Shown: positions 7,201 to 13,816 of the stretch, one piece after another
How positions within the stretch are numbered: the first letter of the stretch is position 1
Layout of the letters: every line of letters starts with the position of its first letter
Assembly (NCBI GenBank): GCA_023413135.1
Contig: JAEZQK010000072.1
Coordinates: forward strand, 1 to 23,948
Direction: 5' to 3'
DNA length: 23,948 bases
Source: Bacillota bacterium
GTDB taxonomy: Bacteria > Bacillota > Clostridia > Christensenellales > Aristaeellaceae
The notes under the pieces: model-generated
The model's database searches: none
What the model was told of the DNA's origin: nothing
What the model saw: only the letters and a program-made list of their open reading frames with translations
Program-made: the position numbers and the translations under genes

Positions 7201-7247
7201 TATCGGCTTTGCCGATACTCAAAGCCGGGCAGTATACACTGCCCGGC
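7201..7247 (-). terminator. Two consecutive hairpins after the DUF1292 gene
   Basis: In transcript order on the minus strand, GCCGGGCAGT pairs with ACTGCCCGGC around a four-base loop (7247-7224) and is followed by TTTGAG; then TATCGGC pairs with GCCGATA around AAA (7217-7201). Both are perfect. The first is a reasonable intrinsic terminator for the gene ending at 7286, although the T-run is short. Confidence 0.6.
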
Positions 7248-7285
7248 CGGTCGAGACTATGCAGTTGTGGGGAACCGACCAGATG

Positions 7286-7717
7286 TTATTCCTCTTCCTC
7301 GTCTTCCAGCTCTTCTTCTTCGTCGTCTTCTTCGCTGAAGTTGGTTTGAACCACTTGGATGAGTTTGTCCATCAGGTCTTCGTCCACGGGCACAAATTCT
7401 TCCACTTCTTCGCCGTTTTCATCGGTGGAGGTGAGCACCTTCATAATATAAAGGTCTGTTTCATGTTCGTGGCCTTCTTCATGCCCGCAGGCTTCGCAGT
7501 CACATTCCTCGCAAGCTTCTTCGTCGCTTTCCTCTGCAGCGCCAAGGACCACATATTCCTCACCATTGTAGAAGAAATACTCCATGACCTGCAGAAGGAC
7601 TTTGTTTCCCTCCTCGTCCGTTCCTTCGACGATATCCAGCTGGTCATCCTCGTACAATGGAATCACCCCCACTTTCTTCGCATCTCCACGGCCCCCGCGG
7701 CCGCGGCCCTGATGCAT
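7286..7717 (-). CDS. DUF1292 family protein with Cys/His-rich insert and acidic tail
   Basis: A 143-residue, highly acidic cytosolic protein of unknown function. The DUF1292 core is at about 24-60 (LYEDDQLDIVEGTDEEGNKV, then EYFFYNGEEYVVL), and a second, similar strand pair follows at 88-112 (YIMKVLTSTDENGEEVEEFV). Between them a linker carries C69, C72, C74, C77, H79, H83 and H85, a plausible metal site not usual for DUF1292. The N-terminus is an RGRGGRG stretch and the last 14 residues are almost all Glu/Asp. I chose the ATG at 7717 because a good promoter ends just upstream at 7751 and a GAGGGG lies in the short leader; a GTG at 7669 is an alternative. In many Clostridia, DUF1292 genes lie near ruvX and mnmA, which is not the case here. 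Confidence 0.8.
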   Translation of the reverse strand: MHQGRGRGGRGDAKKVGVIPLYEDDQLDIVEGTDEEGNKVLLQVMEYFFYNGEEYVVLGAAEESDEEACEECDCEACGHEEGHEHETDLYIMKVLTSTDENGEEVEEFVPVDEDLMDKLIQVVQTNFSEEDDEEEELEDEEEE

Positions 7718-7750
7718 TTTGTATAAGTACTTTCCCCTCGTTCCAGCTTC

Positions 7751-7787
7751 ATTATACCAGATGCGCCCAAACCACGCAAGGTTTGGG
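7751..7787 (-). promoter_or_regulatory. Promoter of the DUF1292 gene with inverted repeat around the -35 box
   Basis: On the minus strand the -10 is TATAAT (7756-7751) with an extended TGG before it; TTGCGT (7779-7774) sits 17 nt upstream. The -35 hexamer is exactly the spacer of an 8-bp perfect inverted repeat CCCAAACC (7766-7773) / GGTTTGGG (7780-7787). A dimeric regulator bound there would block RNA polymerase. The start site would be about 7744. Confidence 0.65.
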
Positions 7788-7832
7788 TCAAACATTTTGC
7801 CTTTGACAGGCCAGGTTGTCCAGGATATACTA

Positions 7833-8042
7833 TTAGTTGGGGCGCTTTTTGCGAAGCGGCGCAATAGAGCCGTCTTCCTCCTTGATGAGAACACCCTCCA
7901 GCATTTCAGTCATGTTTGCCCGGAAGGCCTTCAAATACTCGCTGCGCAGCGCCTGCTGCTCCTCAAGCTCCCCCTGGGTAAGGCCCACCGTTTTCTTTTT
8001 CCGGGCCAGTTCATTGATTCGGCGGATTTTATCCTCATTCAT
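7833..8042 (-). CDS. DUF896 (YnzC) family protein
   Basis: A 69-residue protein of the DUF896 family, known from B. subtilis YnzC, a small two-helix cytosolic protein of unclear role encoded in an SOS-induced operon there. The family pattern is clear: INELARKKKTVGLTQGELEEQQALRSEYLKAFR (residues 8-40), with NMTEMLEGVLIKEEDG after it. The ATG at 8042 has AGGAGG at good spacing; the longer frame to 8165 runs into the divergent gene and has no homology. It is followed 116 nt later by the DUF1292 gene, which has its own promoter. No LexA-type GAACN4GTTC box was seen upstream, so SOS control is not supported here. Confidence 0.92.
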   Translation of the reverse strand: MNEDKIRRINELARKKKTVGLTQGELEEQQALRSEYLKAFRANMTEMLEGVLIKEEDGSIAPLRKKRPN

Positions 8043-8074
8043 AAGCGTGATCCTCCTGGAAAGCAGGTGTCGGT

Positions 8075-8518
8075 ATGGTGGAAGGAAAATGGCTCCCTCC
8101 GGGAGCCGACATCGGTCCGGCGCTTTTTTTGCGCCGGGAGGTTTTTTCATTGGACCGGGATACAAAGGATGATTATGCCTGGCAGGCGCTGGCCATCAGC
8201 GTTGGCCAGCCGGTTGGCACGGGGCGCATCTGGTGGGAGGAGGGCGCGTTTCACATCGGCACCATCGGCGTGCTGCCTGATTTCAGGGGCTGCGGCTTTG
8301 GCGATTTTTTGACACGGCTGCTGTTATTCAAAGCCCAGGAGCATTATGCCGGCAAAGTGGTTCTTCATGCCCGTCCCGAGGTGGCACCGTTCTTTTCGCG
8401 GTATGGCTTTCTCCCTTGCGATAAGCAGGATCAGTCCGGCGCTACCCGCCATGAACTATTAGGGCAGAACATCATGCTGGATGCATGTGCCGGCTGCAGG
8501 AAGAAGAACGGGCCTTGA
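8075..8518 (+). CDS. GNAT family N-acetyltransferase
   Basis: A 147-residue acetyl-CoA-dependent N-acetyltransferase of unknown substrate. The N-terminal PALFLRREVFSLDRD (15-29) matches the usual helix-1 region of the PhnO/ElaA-like GNATs, followed by VGTGRIWW, IGTIGVLPDFRGCGFGDFL (complete RGxGxG loop for acetyl-CoA) and a C-terminal VAPFFSRYGFLPCD. It is divergent from the DUF896 gene with only 32 nt between start codons, and it converges on the GGDEF gene with five bases between stops. The start is not certain: the ATG at 8075 has a weak CAGGTG site, while an in-frame TTG at 8150 has GGGAGG eight bases upstream but would remove helix 1. Two perfect hairpins lie between these starts. Confidence 0.85.
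   Translation: MVEGKWLPPGADIGPALFLRREVFSLDRDTKDDYAWQALAISVGQPVGTGRIWWEEGAFHIGTIGVLPDFRGCGFGDFLTRLLLFKAQEHYAGKVVLHARPEVAPFFSRYGFLPCDKQDQSGATRHELLGQNIMLDACAGCRKKNGP
8091..8147 (+). promoter_or_regulatory. Two hairpins and T-run inside the 5' end of the GNAT gene
   Basis: GGCTCCC-TCC-GGGAGCC (8091-8107) is followed by CCGGCGC-T7-GCGCCGG (8117-8137), then GAGG and six T (8142-8147). The second has the form of an intrinsic terminator lying within coding sequence; GGGAGG (8136-8141) before a TTG is also a potential internal ribosome binding site. It could act as an attenuator; this is inference. Confidence 0.4.
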
Positions 8519-8523
8519 ACCTG

Positions 8524-9672
8524 TCACGCCTCTTCGATGAGCATAGCGCCTGAACCCTGCAATTGGGCCTTTTCCAGCACATCGTCGGCCCTGGTCATCC
8601 ACTGGGCGGCCACCATATTATCCCCGGGCAGGCCATACACAATGCCCATGCTCAGGGAAAGGGATTCGTCCTGCGCATCCTTCCAGGTCTGCTTATGAAG
8701 CTCTTCCCGGAGGCGTTTTAGCAGCATGTCCGTATCCTGGCGGGAGGGCCCGGAATACAGGATGATAAACTTGTCCTCCCCGTACCGGCCCAGAAAGTCG
8801 GACTGGCGGCGGACAAAGGGCTTGAGGGCCGCGGCGAATTGATTAAGGCGCGCTGCGGCCACACCGGGCCCTTTTTCCATGCGGATCTTTCCCATTCCGT
8901 CCGGAGAGAGGACGATCACTGCCACAGGGATGTGGTTTCGCACGCACAGGGGCCATACGGCCTCCAGCCAGGAACTCATGGCCCGGCGGTTGTTCATCTG
9001 CGTCTGCTCATCCCAGGCCGTCATCCGTTCCAGCCGCCTAAGCAGCTCCTGATTGTCCTCTTTCTTCTGATCCGCCGCGGCGCTTGCGATAAATTGGGAC
9101 ATCTTCTGGCTGTACCGCTCCCGGGACATAAGGTAGCCGGCCAAAACCGAAACCAGGCCGTATATGAGCAGCGCAGGCTCCCCCACCAGCAGGAGCATGC
9201 TAAGCAAATAGCCGCCGAACAAAATTATGCTCAGCCCGCCCGTCATGGTCATCATAGCGCCCAAAAGCACCGCGGGAACCATTTGCAAAAGACCCGGCCG
9301 CATTTGGTGGCTAAGGAATAAAATGCACAGGTCCACCACCGTATAGTAGACGGCGAATGATGCCTGGCATGCCCACAAGGCAGGAACAGCCATATTCTCT
9401 TTTGCCTGGCGCAGGAAGAACAAGCCGAAAACACCAAGGCCGATCACCGCCAGCAGCGTGAACCAGCGCATGAGCAAATCATGCATGATGGGCATCTCCC
9501 GCAGGGAGAAGAGAACGGCGGCCTGCAAAACAGCGCCCAGCAAGCCCAATATTCCCAGCCGGACGCAGTTGTCATGCACAAATTCGCCAAAGAAGGTATC
9601 TTCTTGCCCGTGAAAAAGCGGCGGCAGCCTCCCGGTAACGAAACGGCCCATTGCATCCTTGTTTGCCTTCAT
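8524..9672 (-). CDS. Membrane protein with degenerate GGDEF domain
   Basis: A 382-residue protein: a hydrophobic N-terminal half with about six membrane helices (38-58, 66-88, 97-120, 127-146, 149-163, 167-182) and a cytosolic GGDEF domain (about 213-380). The domain start DEQTQMNNRRAM (221-232) matches the family DxLTxLxNRR. The signature is GEDKF (298-302) instead of GGDEF, and the usual metal-binding IDxFK segment reads VLSPDGMGKI, so diguanylate cyclase activity is probably lost. The inhibitory-site RxxD is kept (R289-D292, exactly five residues before the signature), so it may be a c-di-GMP receptor. It is last in the minus-strand run, 28 nt after the Lgt-like gene, with AAGGGAGGG before its ATG. 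Confidence 0.85.
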   Translation of the reverse strand: MKANKDAMGRFVTGRLPPLFHGQEDTFFGEFVHDNCVRLGILGLLGAVLQAAVLFSLREMPIMHDLLMRWFTLLAVIGLGVFGLFFLRQAKENMAVPALWACQASFAVYYTVVDLCILFLSHQMRPGLLQMVPAVLLGAMMTMTGGLSIILFGGYLLSMLLLVGEPALLIYGLVSVLAGYLMSRERYSQKMSQFIASAAADQKKEDNQELLRRLERMTAWDEQTQMNNRRAMSSWLEAVWPLCVRNHIPVAVIVLSPDGMGKIRMEKGPGVAAARLNQFAAALKPFVRRQSDFLGRYGEDKFIILYSGPSRQDTDMLLKRLREELHKQTWKDAQDESLSLSMGIVYGLPGDNMVAAQWMTRADDVLEKAQLQGSGAMLIEEA

Positions 9673-9700
9673 TCGTATTCCCTCCCTTGGATCGGACGGG

Positions 9701-10678
9701 TCACGAGCGCTGCTTTTGCATTTTTACACTCTTCCAAAGAAGCAGCGCCACTGCCGCCAGCACCGCCATGGCCAGCGACATCAGCGCATATTCCCGGGTC
9801 AAGTTGTTGCTGGTGTCGATATCAAATTCCTTGATGATGGCAAGGCCAATCGCTGCCGCCGCGGCCAGCCAGGCTGCAAGAGGCCGCCAGCTCATGCCTT
9901 CCCTGCGTATAAGCCGGACGCTGAATACAACGATCGCAGCAACGGGCAAAAGGATGCTGACAATCTGGGAAGCGCGGACAAAGCCCCACAGCATATGCCC
10001 ATCATCCCGCAGGCTTTCCATAATCACCTGGGCGGAGCCGAACAGCGTGCCGAACACCAAGGCAAGATCGCCCGGCTTGGCCGCTTTACGTGTCTTTTTG
10101 CCAAAGAACAGGCACAGCATCACACACACTGCAAGGACGGCCACCACCGCCTCATACCGGAACACCGCATAATAATTGCCCCAGGCTTCCCGGGTGCTGA
10201 AAAACGCGCTGTCCTGCATCCACTGGGCATCAATGAGCTTTCCCCGGCCCAGGACCGTATACGCTTCCCCCAGCCTCGCAATGGCGATGAACAGCCCCGC
10301 CGGCACCGCCAGTACGTCCATCAGTTCGCCAAAGCGTATCTTTTTGATCTTGGCCGCCAGCAGGGCAGCCAGGCTGATTCCCAGCAGCGCCCCCATCATG
10401 GACAGGCCGCCGTCCCAGAAGTACAGCATGGCTATTGGCAGGCCATACGTCTCCAGAAACTGTCCAAGGCTAACAAGGCAGTACAGCAGCCGGGCGAAGA
10501 GCAGCCCCATGGGGATGGCCAGAACGCCTGTCAAAAGCACCGTATTGCCGGGCAGATTTTTCTTTTTGGCCAACAGCCCGGAAAGGCACAGCCAGGCGGC
10601 GGCAGCCACGGCCAAAAACAGGCCGTACTTGTACACCGTTAAGCCCAGAAAGGGAAAGGATTGCACATCCTCAAACAT
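9701..10678 (-). CDS. Prolipoprotein diacylglyceryl transferase-like membrane protein, degenerate active site
   Basis: A 325-residue protein with about eight to nine membrane helices, related to Lgt, which moves diacylglycerol from phosphatidylglycerol to lipoprotein cysteines. The Lgt landmarks are recognisable: YGLFLAVA (18-25), WDGGLSMMGALLG (88-100), ARLGEAYTVLGRG (134-146), and RASQIVSIL (235-243). But the histidine of the canonical GGMSFHGG is M95, and in the GRxGNFxNxE motif the asparagine is E138 and the glutamate L143, while the arginine (R135) remains. Classical Lgt catalysis is therefore doubtful and I give no symbol. The C-terminus (250-320) has two further helices. AAGGAGAAGG precedes the ATG; the glycosidase gene ends 24 nt upstream. 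A bona fide lgt is expected elsewhere in the genome. Confidence 0.8.
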   Translation of the reverse strand: MFEDVQSFPFLGLTVYKYGLFLAVAAAAWLCLSGLLAKKKNLPGNTVLLTGVLAIPMGLLFARLLYCLVSLGQFLETYGLPIAMLYFWDGGLSMMGALLGISLAALLAAKIKKIRFGELMDVLAVPAGLFIAIARLGEAYTVLGRGKLIDAQWMQDSAFFSTREAWGNYYAVFRYEAVVAVLAVCVMLCLFFGKKTRKAAKPGDLALVFGTLFGSAQVIMESLRDDGHMLWGFVRASQIVSILLPVAAIVVFSVRLIRREGMSWRPLAAWLAAAAAIGLAIIKEFDIDTSNNLTREYALMSLAMAVLAAVALLLWKSVKMQKQRS

Positions 10679-10702
10679 ATGCCTTCTCCTTTGTACAGGG
10701 AA

Positions 10703-11770
10703 TTACTTCTGCCATGTGGCAGGATCCACCGCCGAGGCAAAATAGATGATATCGCTGACGGAGCGCTCGGAGTTATCCGTTTTCCGGCTGTAAAACGCGT
10801 TATTGAAGATCATGGTGGCGGAGTTGCCGCCATCCAGATTGAAAGCCTGGGTACAGTTAAGTTCCGCCATGAAGTTGGCCAGTTCCTCCATGGTGACGCC
10901 CGGGGAATCATCCCTGCGGCCGTCCACCACCACCATCACATATTCCAGGGGGCCGGCTTGCCCGATGGCTGCCCTGGGCTCTTCCCGACGGATGTTGAAA
11001 GGGTATGATTCCGGCAGCGGCTGCAACATGCCGTCCACGATCAGCGCCGGGCCGAAGGTGAACGCCTGAATGATGGGATTTTCCTGATCCTGTACAAGGG
11101 CGGTAAGCTTTTCAGGATCGCTTTTCACCAGCACATGAAAATTGCCCTTGCTATCGATCACCAGCATGTCCAGGTTCTTGGAAGGCTTTTTGCGGTAGGT
11201 TTCTCCCTGGCGGGCGATGTATCCGCCTTCCCGGTTGTTGTAGTAATCACCGTTGATGGCCACCACGGCATTGTTGGCTTTCGCCATGGCGGAAGTCTTG
11301 TTTGTCTTCTTGGTGCCGTAAGGGCCGGCCAGCGCGGTGCGCAGCTGGGAGGGATGTGCAATTTTGACATGGGCCACGTGGAACATGGAATCGCCCACCT
11401 CACGGCTTTCCATGGTCACGGTAATGCTCTCATCCTGATAGCTTTTTTCCGCGAAGCCCGCGGGATTGGGGACCAAGCCCGGCGTAAAGTCTATGGGCAG
11501 AGCGGCAGCGTCCGCTTCCGGGGCTGAACCGCCGCTGGCACTGATGCGAAGCAGGCCGGATTCCGGCGCTTCGCCCTCAGGCTCCTCAGCAGGCATTTCA
11601 TCCTCGAAAAATTCGTATTCGTCCTCAAAATCCAATGCCATGCTATCCGTGTATGCCCGGTCGGCCGCCAGCGTAATCGCCCCTGACGGGATCAAGAACG
11701 GTATCGCCAGGAGCATTGCCGCAAGCAGTGCGGCGTATAGGATTGTTTGCTTGCTCCGCTTTTCATTCAT
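10703..11770 (-). CDS. Exported phosphodiester glycosidase (NAGPA domain), paralogue 1
   Basis: A 355-residue extracytoplasmic protein. Residues 12-35 form a signal peptide or anchor (ILYAALLAAMLLAIPFLIPSG). An acidic, low-complexity linker follows (45-70, rich in Glu/Asp), then the NAGPA domain (about 95-350), which in its characterised relatives cleaves sugar-phosphodiester bonds such as GlcNAc-1-phosphodiester. Landmarks are ALAGPYGTKKT, NNAVVAINGDYY, FTFGPALIVDG, RAAIGQ, MVVVDGR and FNLDGGNSATM. It shares nearly all of these with the gene just upstream, so the two arose by tandem duplication; this copy has the extra acidic linker and Asn in place of the middle Gly of GGGS. CAGGAG overlaps the preceding stop codon, implying coupled translation. 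Substrate, perhaps a wall teichoic or exopolysaccharide phosphodiester, is not known. Confidence 0.9.
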   Translation of the reverse strand: MNEKRSKQTILYAALLAAMLLAIPFLIPSGAITLAADRAYTDSMALDFEDEYEFFEDEMPAEEPEGEAPESGLLRISASGGSAPEADAAALPIDFTPGLVPNPAGFAEKSYQDESITVTMESREVGDSMFHVAHVKIAHPSQLRTALAGPYGTKKTNKTSAMAKANNAVVAINGDYYNNREGGYIARQGETYRKKPSKNLDMLVIDSKGNFHVLVKSDPEKLTALVQDQENPIIQAFTFGPALIVDGMLQPLPESYPFNIRREEPRAAIGQAGPLEYVMVVVDGRRDDSPGVTMEELANFMAELNCTQAFNLDGGNSATMIFNNAFYSRKTDNSERSVSDIIYFASAVDPATWQK

Positions 11771-11776
11771 AGCGCG

Positions 11777-12673
11777 TCACTCCTGTTTCCCATCATCTGC
11801 ATAGGCCGATTCCGGCACCGCCGAGGCAAAATAGATGATATCCGATACGTTGCGTTCCGCCTTGTCCGATATGCTATTGTAGCACGCTCCGTTAAAGGCC
11901 ATGGTCGCAGAACCGCCGCCGTCCAGATTAAAGGCCTGCCGGCAGCCAAGTTCGCCCATAAATTCCCCCAGCATCTTGATGGTGATGCCCCGGGAATACT
12001 CTCCCTGCCGGCCATCCACCACCACCAGCACATATTCCAGCGGACCCATCTGGCCAATGCCAACCCTGGGCGCCCTGTCCTGGGGGGAGAAGCCATAGCT
12101 GTTGTAAATCGTCTGCACTTCGCCGTCCATCACCAGGGCCGGCCCGAAGGTAAAGGCGTTGATGGCGGTATGCTCCTTCAAAAAAGCCGTCAGTTCCTTT
12201 TTGTTTGACTTTTTGAAGATGTGAAAATCCCCCGTCTCATCGATCACCAGCAAATCCAGCTTCGTATTGGGCGTCTTGCGGAGCACCTCGCCCTGACGTG
12301 CCTCATATCCGCCGCTGCGGTACTGGAAGTAGTCCCCGTTGATGGCAACCACCGCATTGTTCTCCGCCGCAATTTCCGTTGTCTTGGCGGTCTTTTTGGT
12401 GCCGTAGGGGCCGGCCAATGCCGTGCGAAGCTGGGATGGATCGGAAATCTTTACCCAGGCGATGTGATACATGGAATCGCCGATCTTCCGGCTTTCCATG
12501 GTCACTAAGAGGGTTTCATCCTCGTAGGCCGATTCTGAAATGTACCCCGCCGGATTGGGCACCGGCCCCGGAGATCTGTCTATGGGAAGGGAGTAGCCTT
12601 CGCCCGCCGCGTTAGCAGTCAGGCTTAGCAGAAGGAGAAACAGCAAAACGGGAAATGACACTTTCGCTTTCAT
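11777..12673 (-). CDS. Exported phosphodiester glycosidase (NAGPA domain), paralogue 2
   Basis: A 298-residue secreted protein with a clear signal peptide (residues 1-23, LLFLLLLSLTANAAG). The NAGPA domain covers about 35-290 with ALAGPYGTKKT, NNAVVAINGDYF, FTFGPALVMDG, RVGIGQMGPLEYV, VVVDGRQGEYSRGI and FNLDGGGSATM; this set is complete for the family. It is the compact sister of the gene starting 6 nt downstream and lacks that gene's acidic linker. Its start codon overlaps the glycosyltransferase stop as ATGA, and AAGGAG lies ten bases before it, so the genes are translationally coupled. Role in trimming an envelope phosphodiester-linked sugar is family-based inference; the natural substrate is unknown. 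Confidence 0.92.
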   Translation of the reverse strand: MKAKVSFPVLLFLLLLSLTANAAGEGYSLPIDRSPGPVPNPAGYISESAYEDETLLVTMESRKIGDSMYHIAWVKISDPSQLRTALAGPYGTKKTAKTTEIAAENNAVVAINGDYFQYRSGGYEARQGEVLRKTPNTKLDLLVIDETGDFHIFKKSNKKELTAFLKEHTAINAFTFGPALVMDGEVQTIYNSYGFSPQDRAPRVGIGQMGPLEYVLVVVDGRQGEYSRGITIKMLGEFMGELGCRQAFNLDGGGSATMAFNGACYNSISDKAERNVSDIIYFASAVPESAYADDGKQE

Positions 12674-13791
12674 CCGATGTTAGCTCCTTGCTTGACATAA
12701 TGTGGGTGCTTGCGGAAAACCCAGCGCTGTTGTACGCGGTAGTTGATAAAGAACAGGAATGTATCCGTCAATATCTTGGCAAGCTTGTCGGAAAGGCCCA
12801 AATACTCGTGGGCGGAGATCACCGCACCCGAGGAGACAGCCCACACGCATACGCAAAGGATGGCATACCGCAAAAGGGCGTCCGTCTGCTTTTGCCGGGC
12901 GCTGCGGGTATGGAACACAAAATTCTTGTTGACCAGAAAGTTGAAGCCTGAAGATATCAGCCTGGCCGCACCAGTGGCAACGGCGATGCGCCATTCATTC
13001 GGGAACGGACCCATACGCAAAGCGTCCATCAGGACAAAGCTGATGCCAAGATCGATGGCCGTTGCCAAAAAGGAGGAGGACATGAACCGGAAAAAATTCT
13101 TGAAGATCACCCGGTATATGCGCAGGCTGTCCTTCAACGGATGAAAATGCGTGCCCTTGTTTTCGTTCTCGTACACCGTTTCAATGGGTACGGCCTTCAT
13201 GGACAGGTTGTCCCTGGCGCAGGCGATGAGCATGTTCATCTCATACTCAAAGCGGTGCCCCTCCACCCGCAGCATAAAGGGAAGATGCTGGGCTGAAAAG
13301 GCCCGCAGGCCCGTTTGCGTATCCTTCAGCCAGCGGCCGTACAGCAGCCAGAAAATGAAGGAAGTGATCCTGTTGCCCGCCCTGCTTTTTCCCGGCACAT
13401 GGGCCATGGAAAAATCCCGGGTGCCCAATAACAGGCCTTCTTCCCCCTCGGCCAACAGCTTGGCTAGCGCCAGGACATCCTTTACGGTATGCTGGCCGTC
13501 GGAATCAGCCGTCACCACGCCGGGGCAGCCGGGATATTTCTCCTTGATATAGGCAAAGCCCGTTTTCAGCGCATCGCCCTTGCCCAGATTTTTTTCATGA
13601 TGGAGGACGTGGCACCCGTCAAGCGTGGCGAGTTCCTCAAAAACCGGCTGATAGGCCGGCCCGGAACCGTCGTCCACCACCACCACGCGGGCAAAGCCCT
13701 TGTCAAGAAGCTGCCGGACATAAGGCACAAGCCTGCCGTCCGGCTCCAGGGAAGGAATCAGCACCGCCACCTGAAGCGGTTCCATGACCAT
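12670..13791 (-). CDS. GT2 glycosyltransferase fused to GtrA-like membrane domain
   Basis: A 373-residue two-domain protein. The N-terminal GT-A domain (about 5-225) is of the dolichol/polyprenol-phosphate mannosyl- or glucosyltransferase type: VVVVDDGSG (36-44), NLGKGDALKTGF (68-79), DSDGQH (96-101, the metal/nucleotide site) and KDTQTGLRAFS (155-165). The C-terminal domain (about 235-362) is a four-helix GtrA/DPMS-like module (ATAIDLGISFVL, GFNFLVNKNFVF, YRVQQRWVFRKH) thought to move or hold lipid-linked sugars. The likely reaction is transfer of a sugar from UDP- or GDP-sugar to undecaprenyl phosphate at the inner membrane face. An ATG two codons later is an alternative start. The gene lies 25 nt after the peptidase gene and overlaps the next by 4 nt. 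The donor sugar cannot be told. Confidence 0.92.
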   Translation of the reverse strand: MVMEPLQVAVLIPSLEPDGRLVPYVRQLLDKGFARVVVVDDGSGPAYQPVFEELATLDGCHVLHHEKNLGKGDALKTGFAYIKEKYPGCPGVVTADSDGQHTVKDVLALAKLLAEGEEGLLLGTRDFSMAHVPGKSRAGNRITSFIFWLLYGRWLKDTQTGLRAFSAQHLPFMLRVEGHRFEYEMNMLIACARDNLSMKAVPIETVYENENKGTHFHPLKDSLRIYRVIFKNFFRFMSSSFLATAIDLGISFVLMDALRMGPFPNEWRIAVATGAARLISSGFNFLVNKNFVFHTRSARQKQTDALLRYAILCVCVWAVSSGAVISAHEYLGLSDKLAKILTDTFLFFINYRVQQRWVFRKHPHYVKQGANIG

Positions 13792-13816
13792 ATGCGCACC
13801 TGCTTTTCATAGGTAT

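Noticed and set aside
7718..7894. Longer N-terminus for the DUF1292 protein
   Set aside because: The extension would run through the promoter and inverted repeat at 7751-7787 and overlap the DUF896 gene; it has no homology or ribosome binding site.
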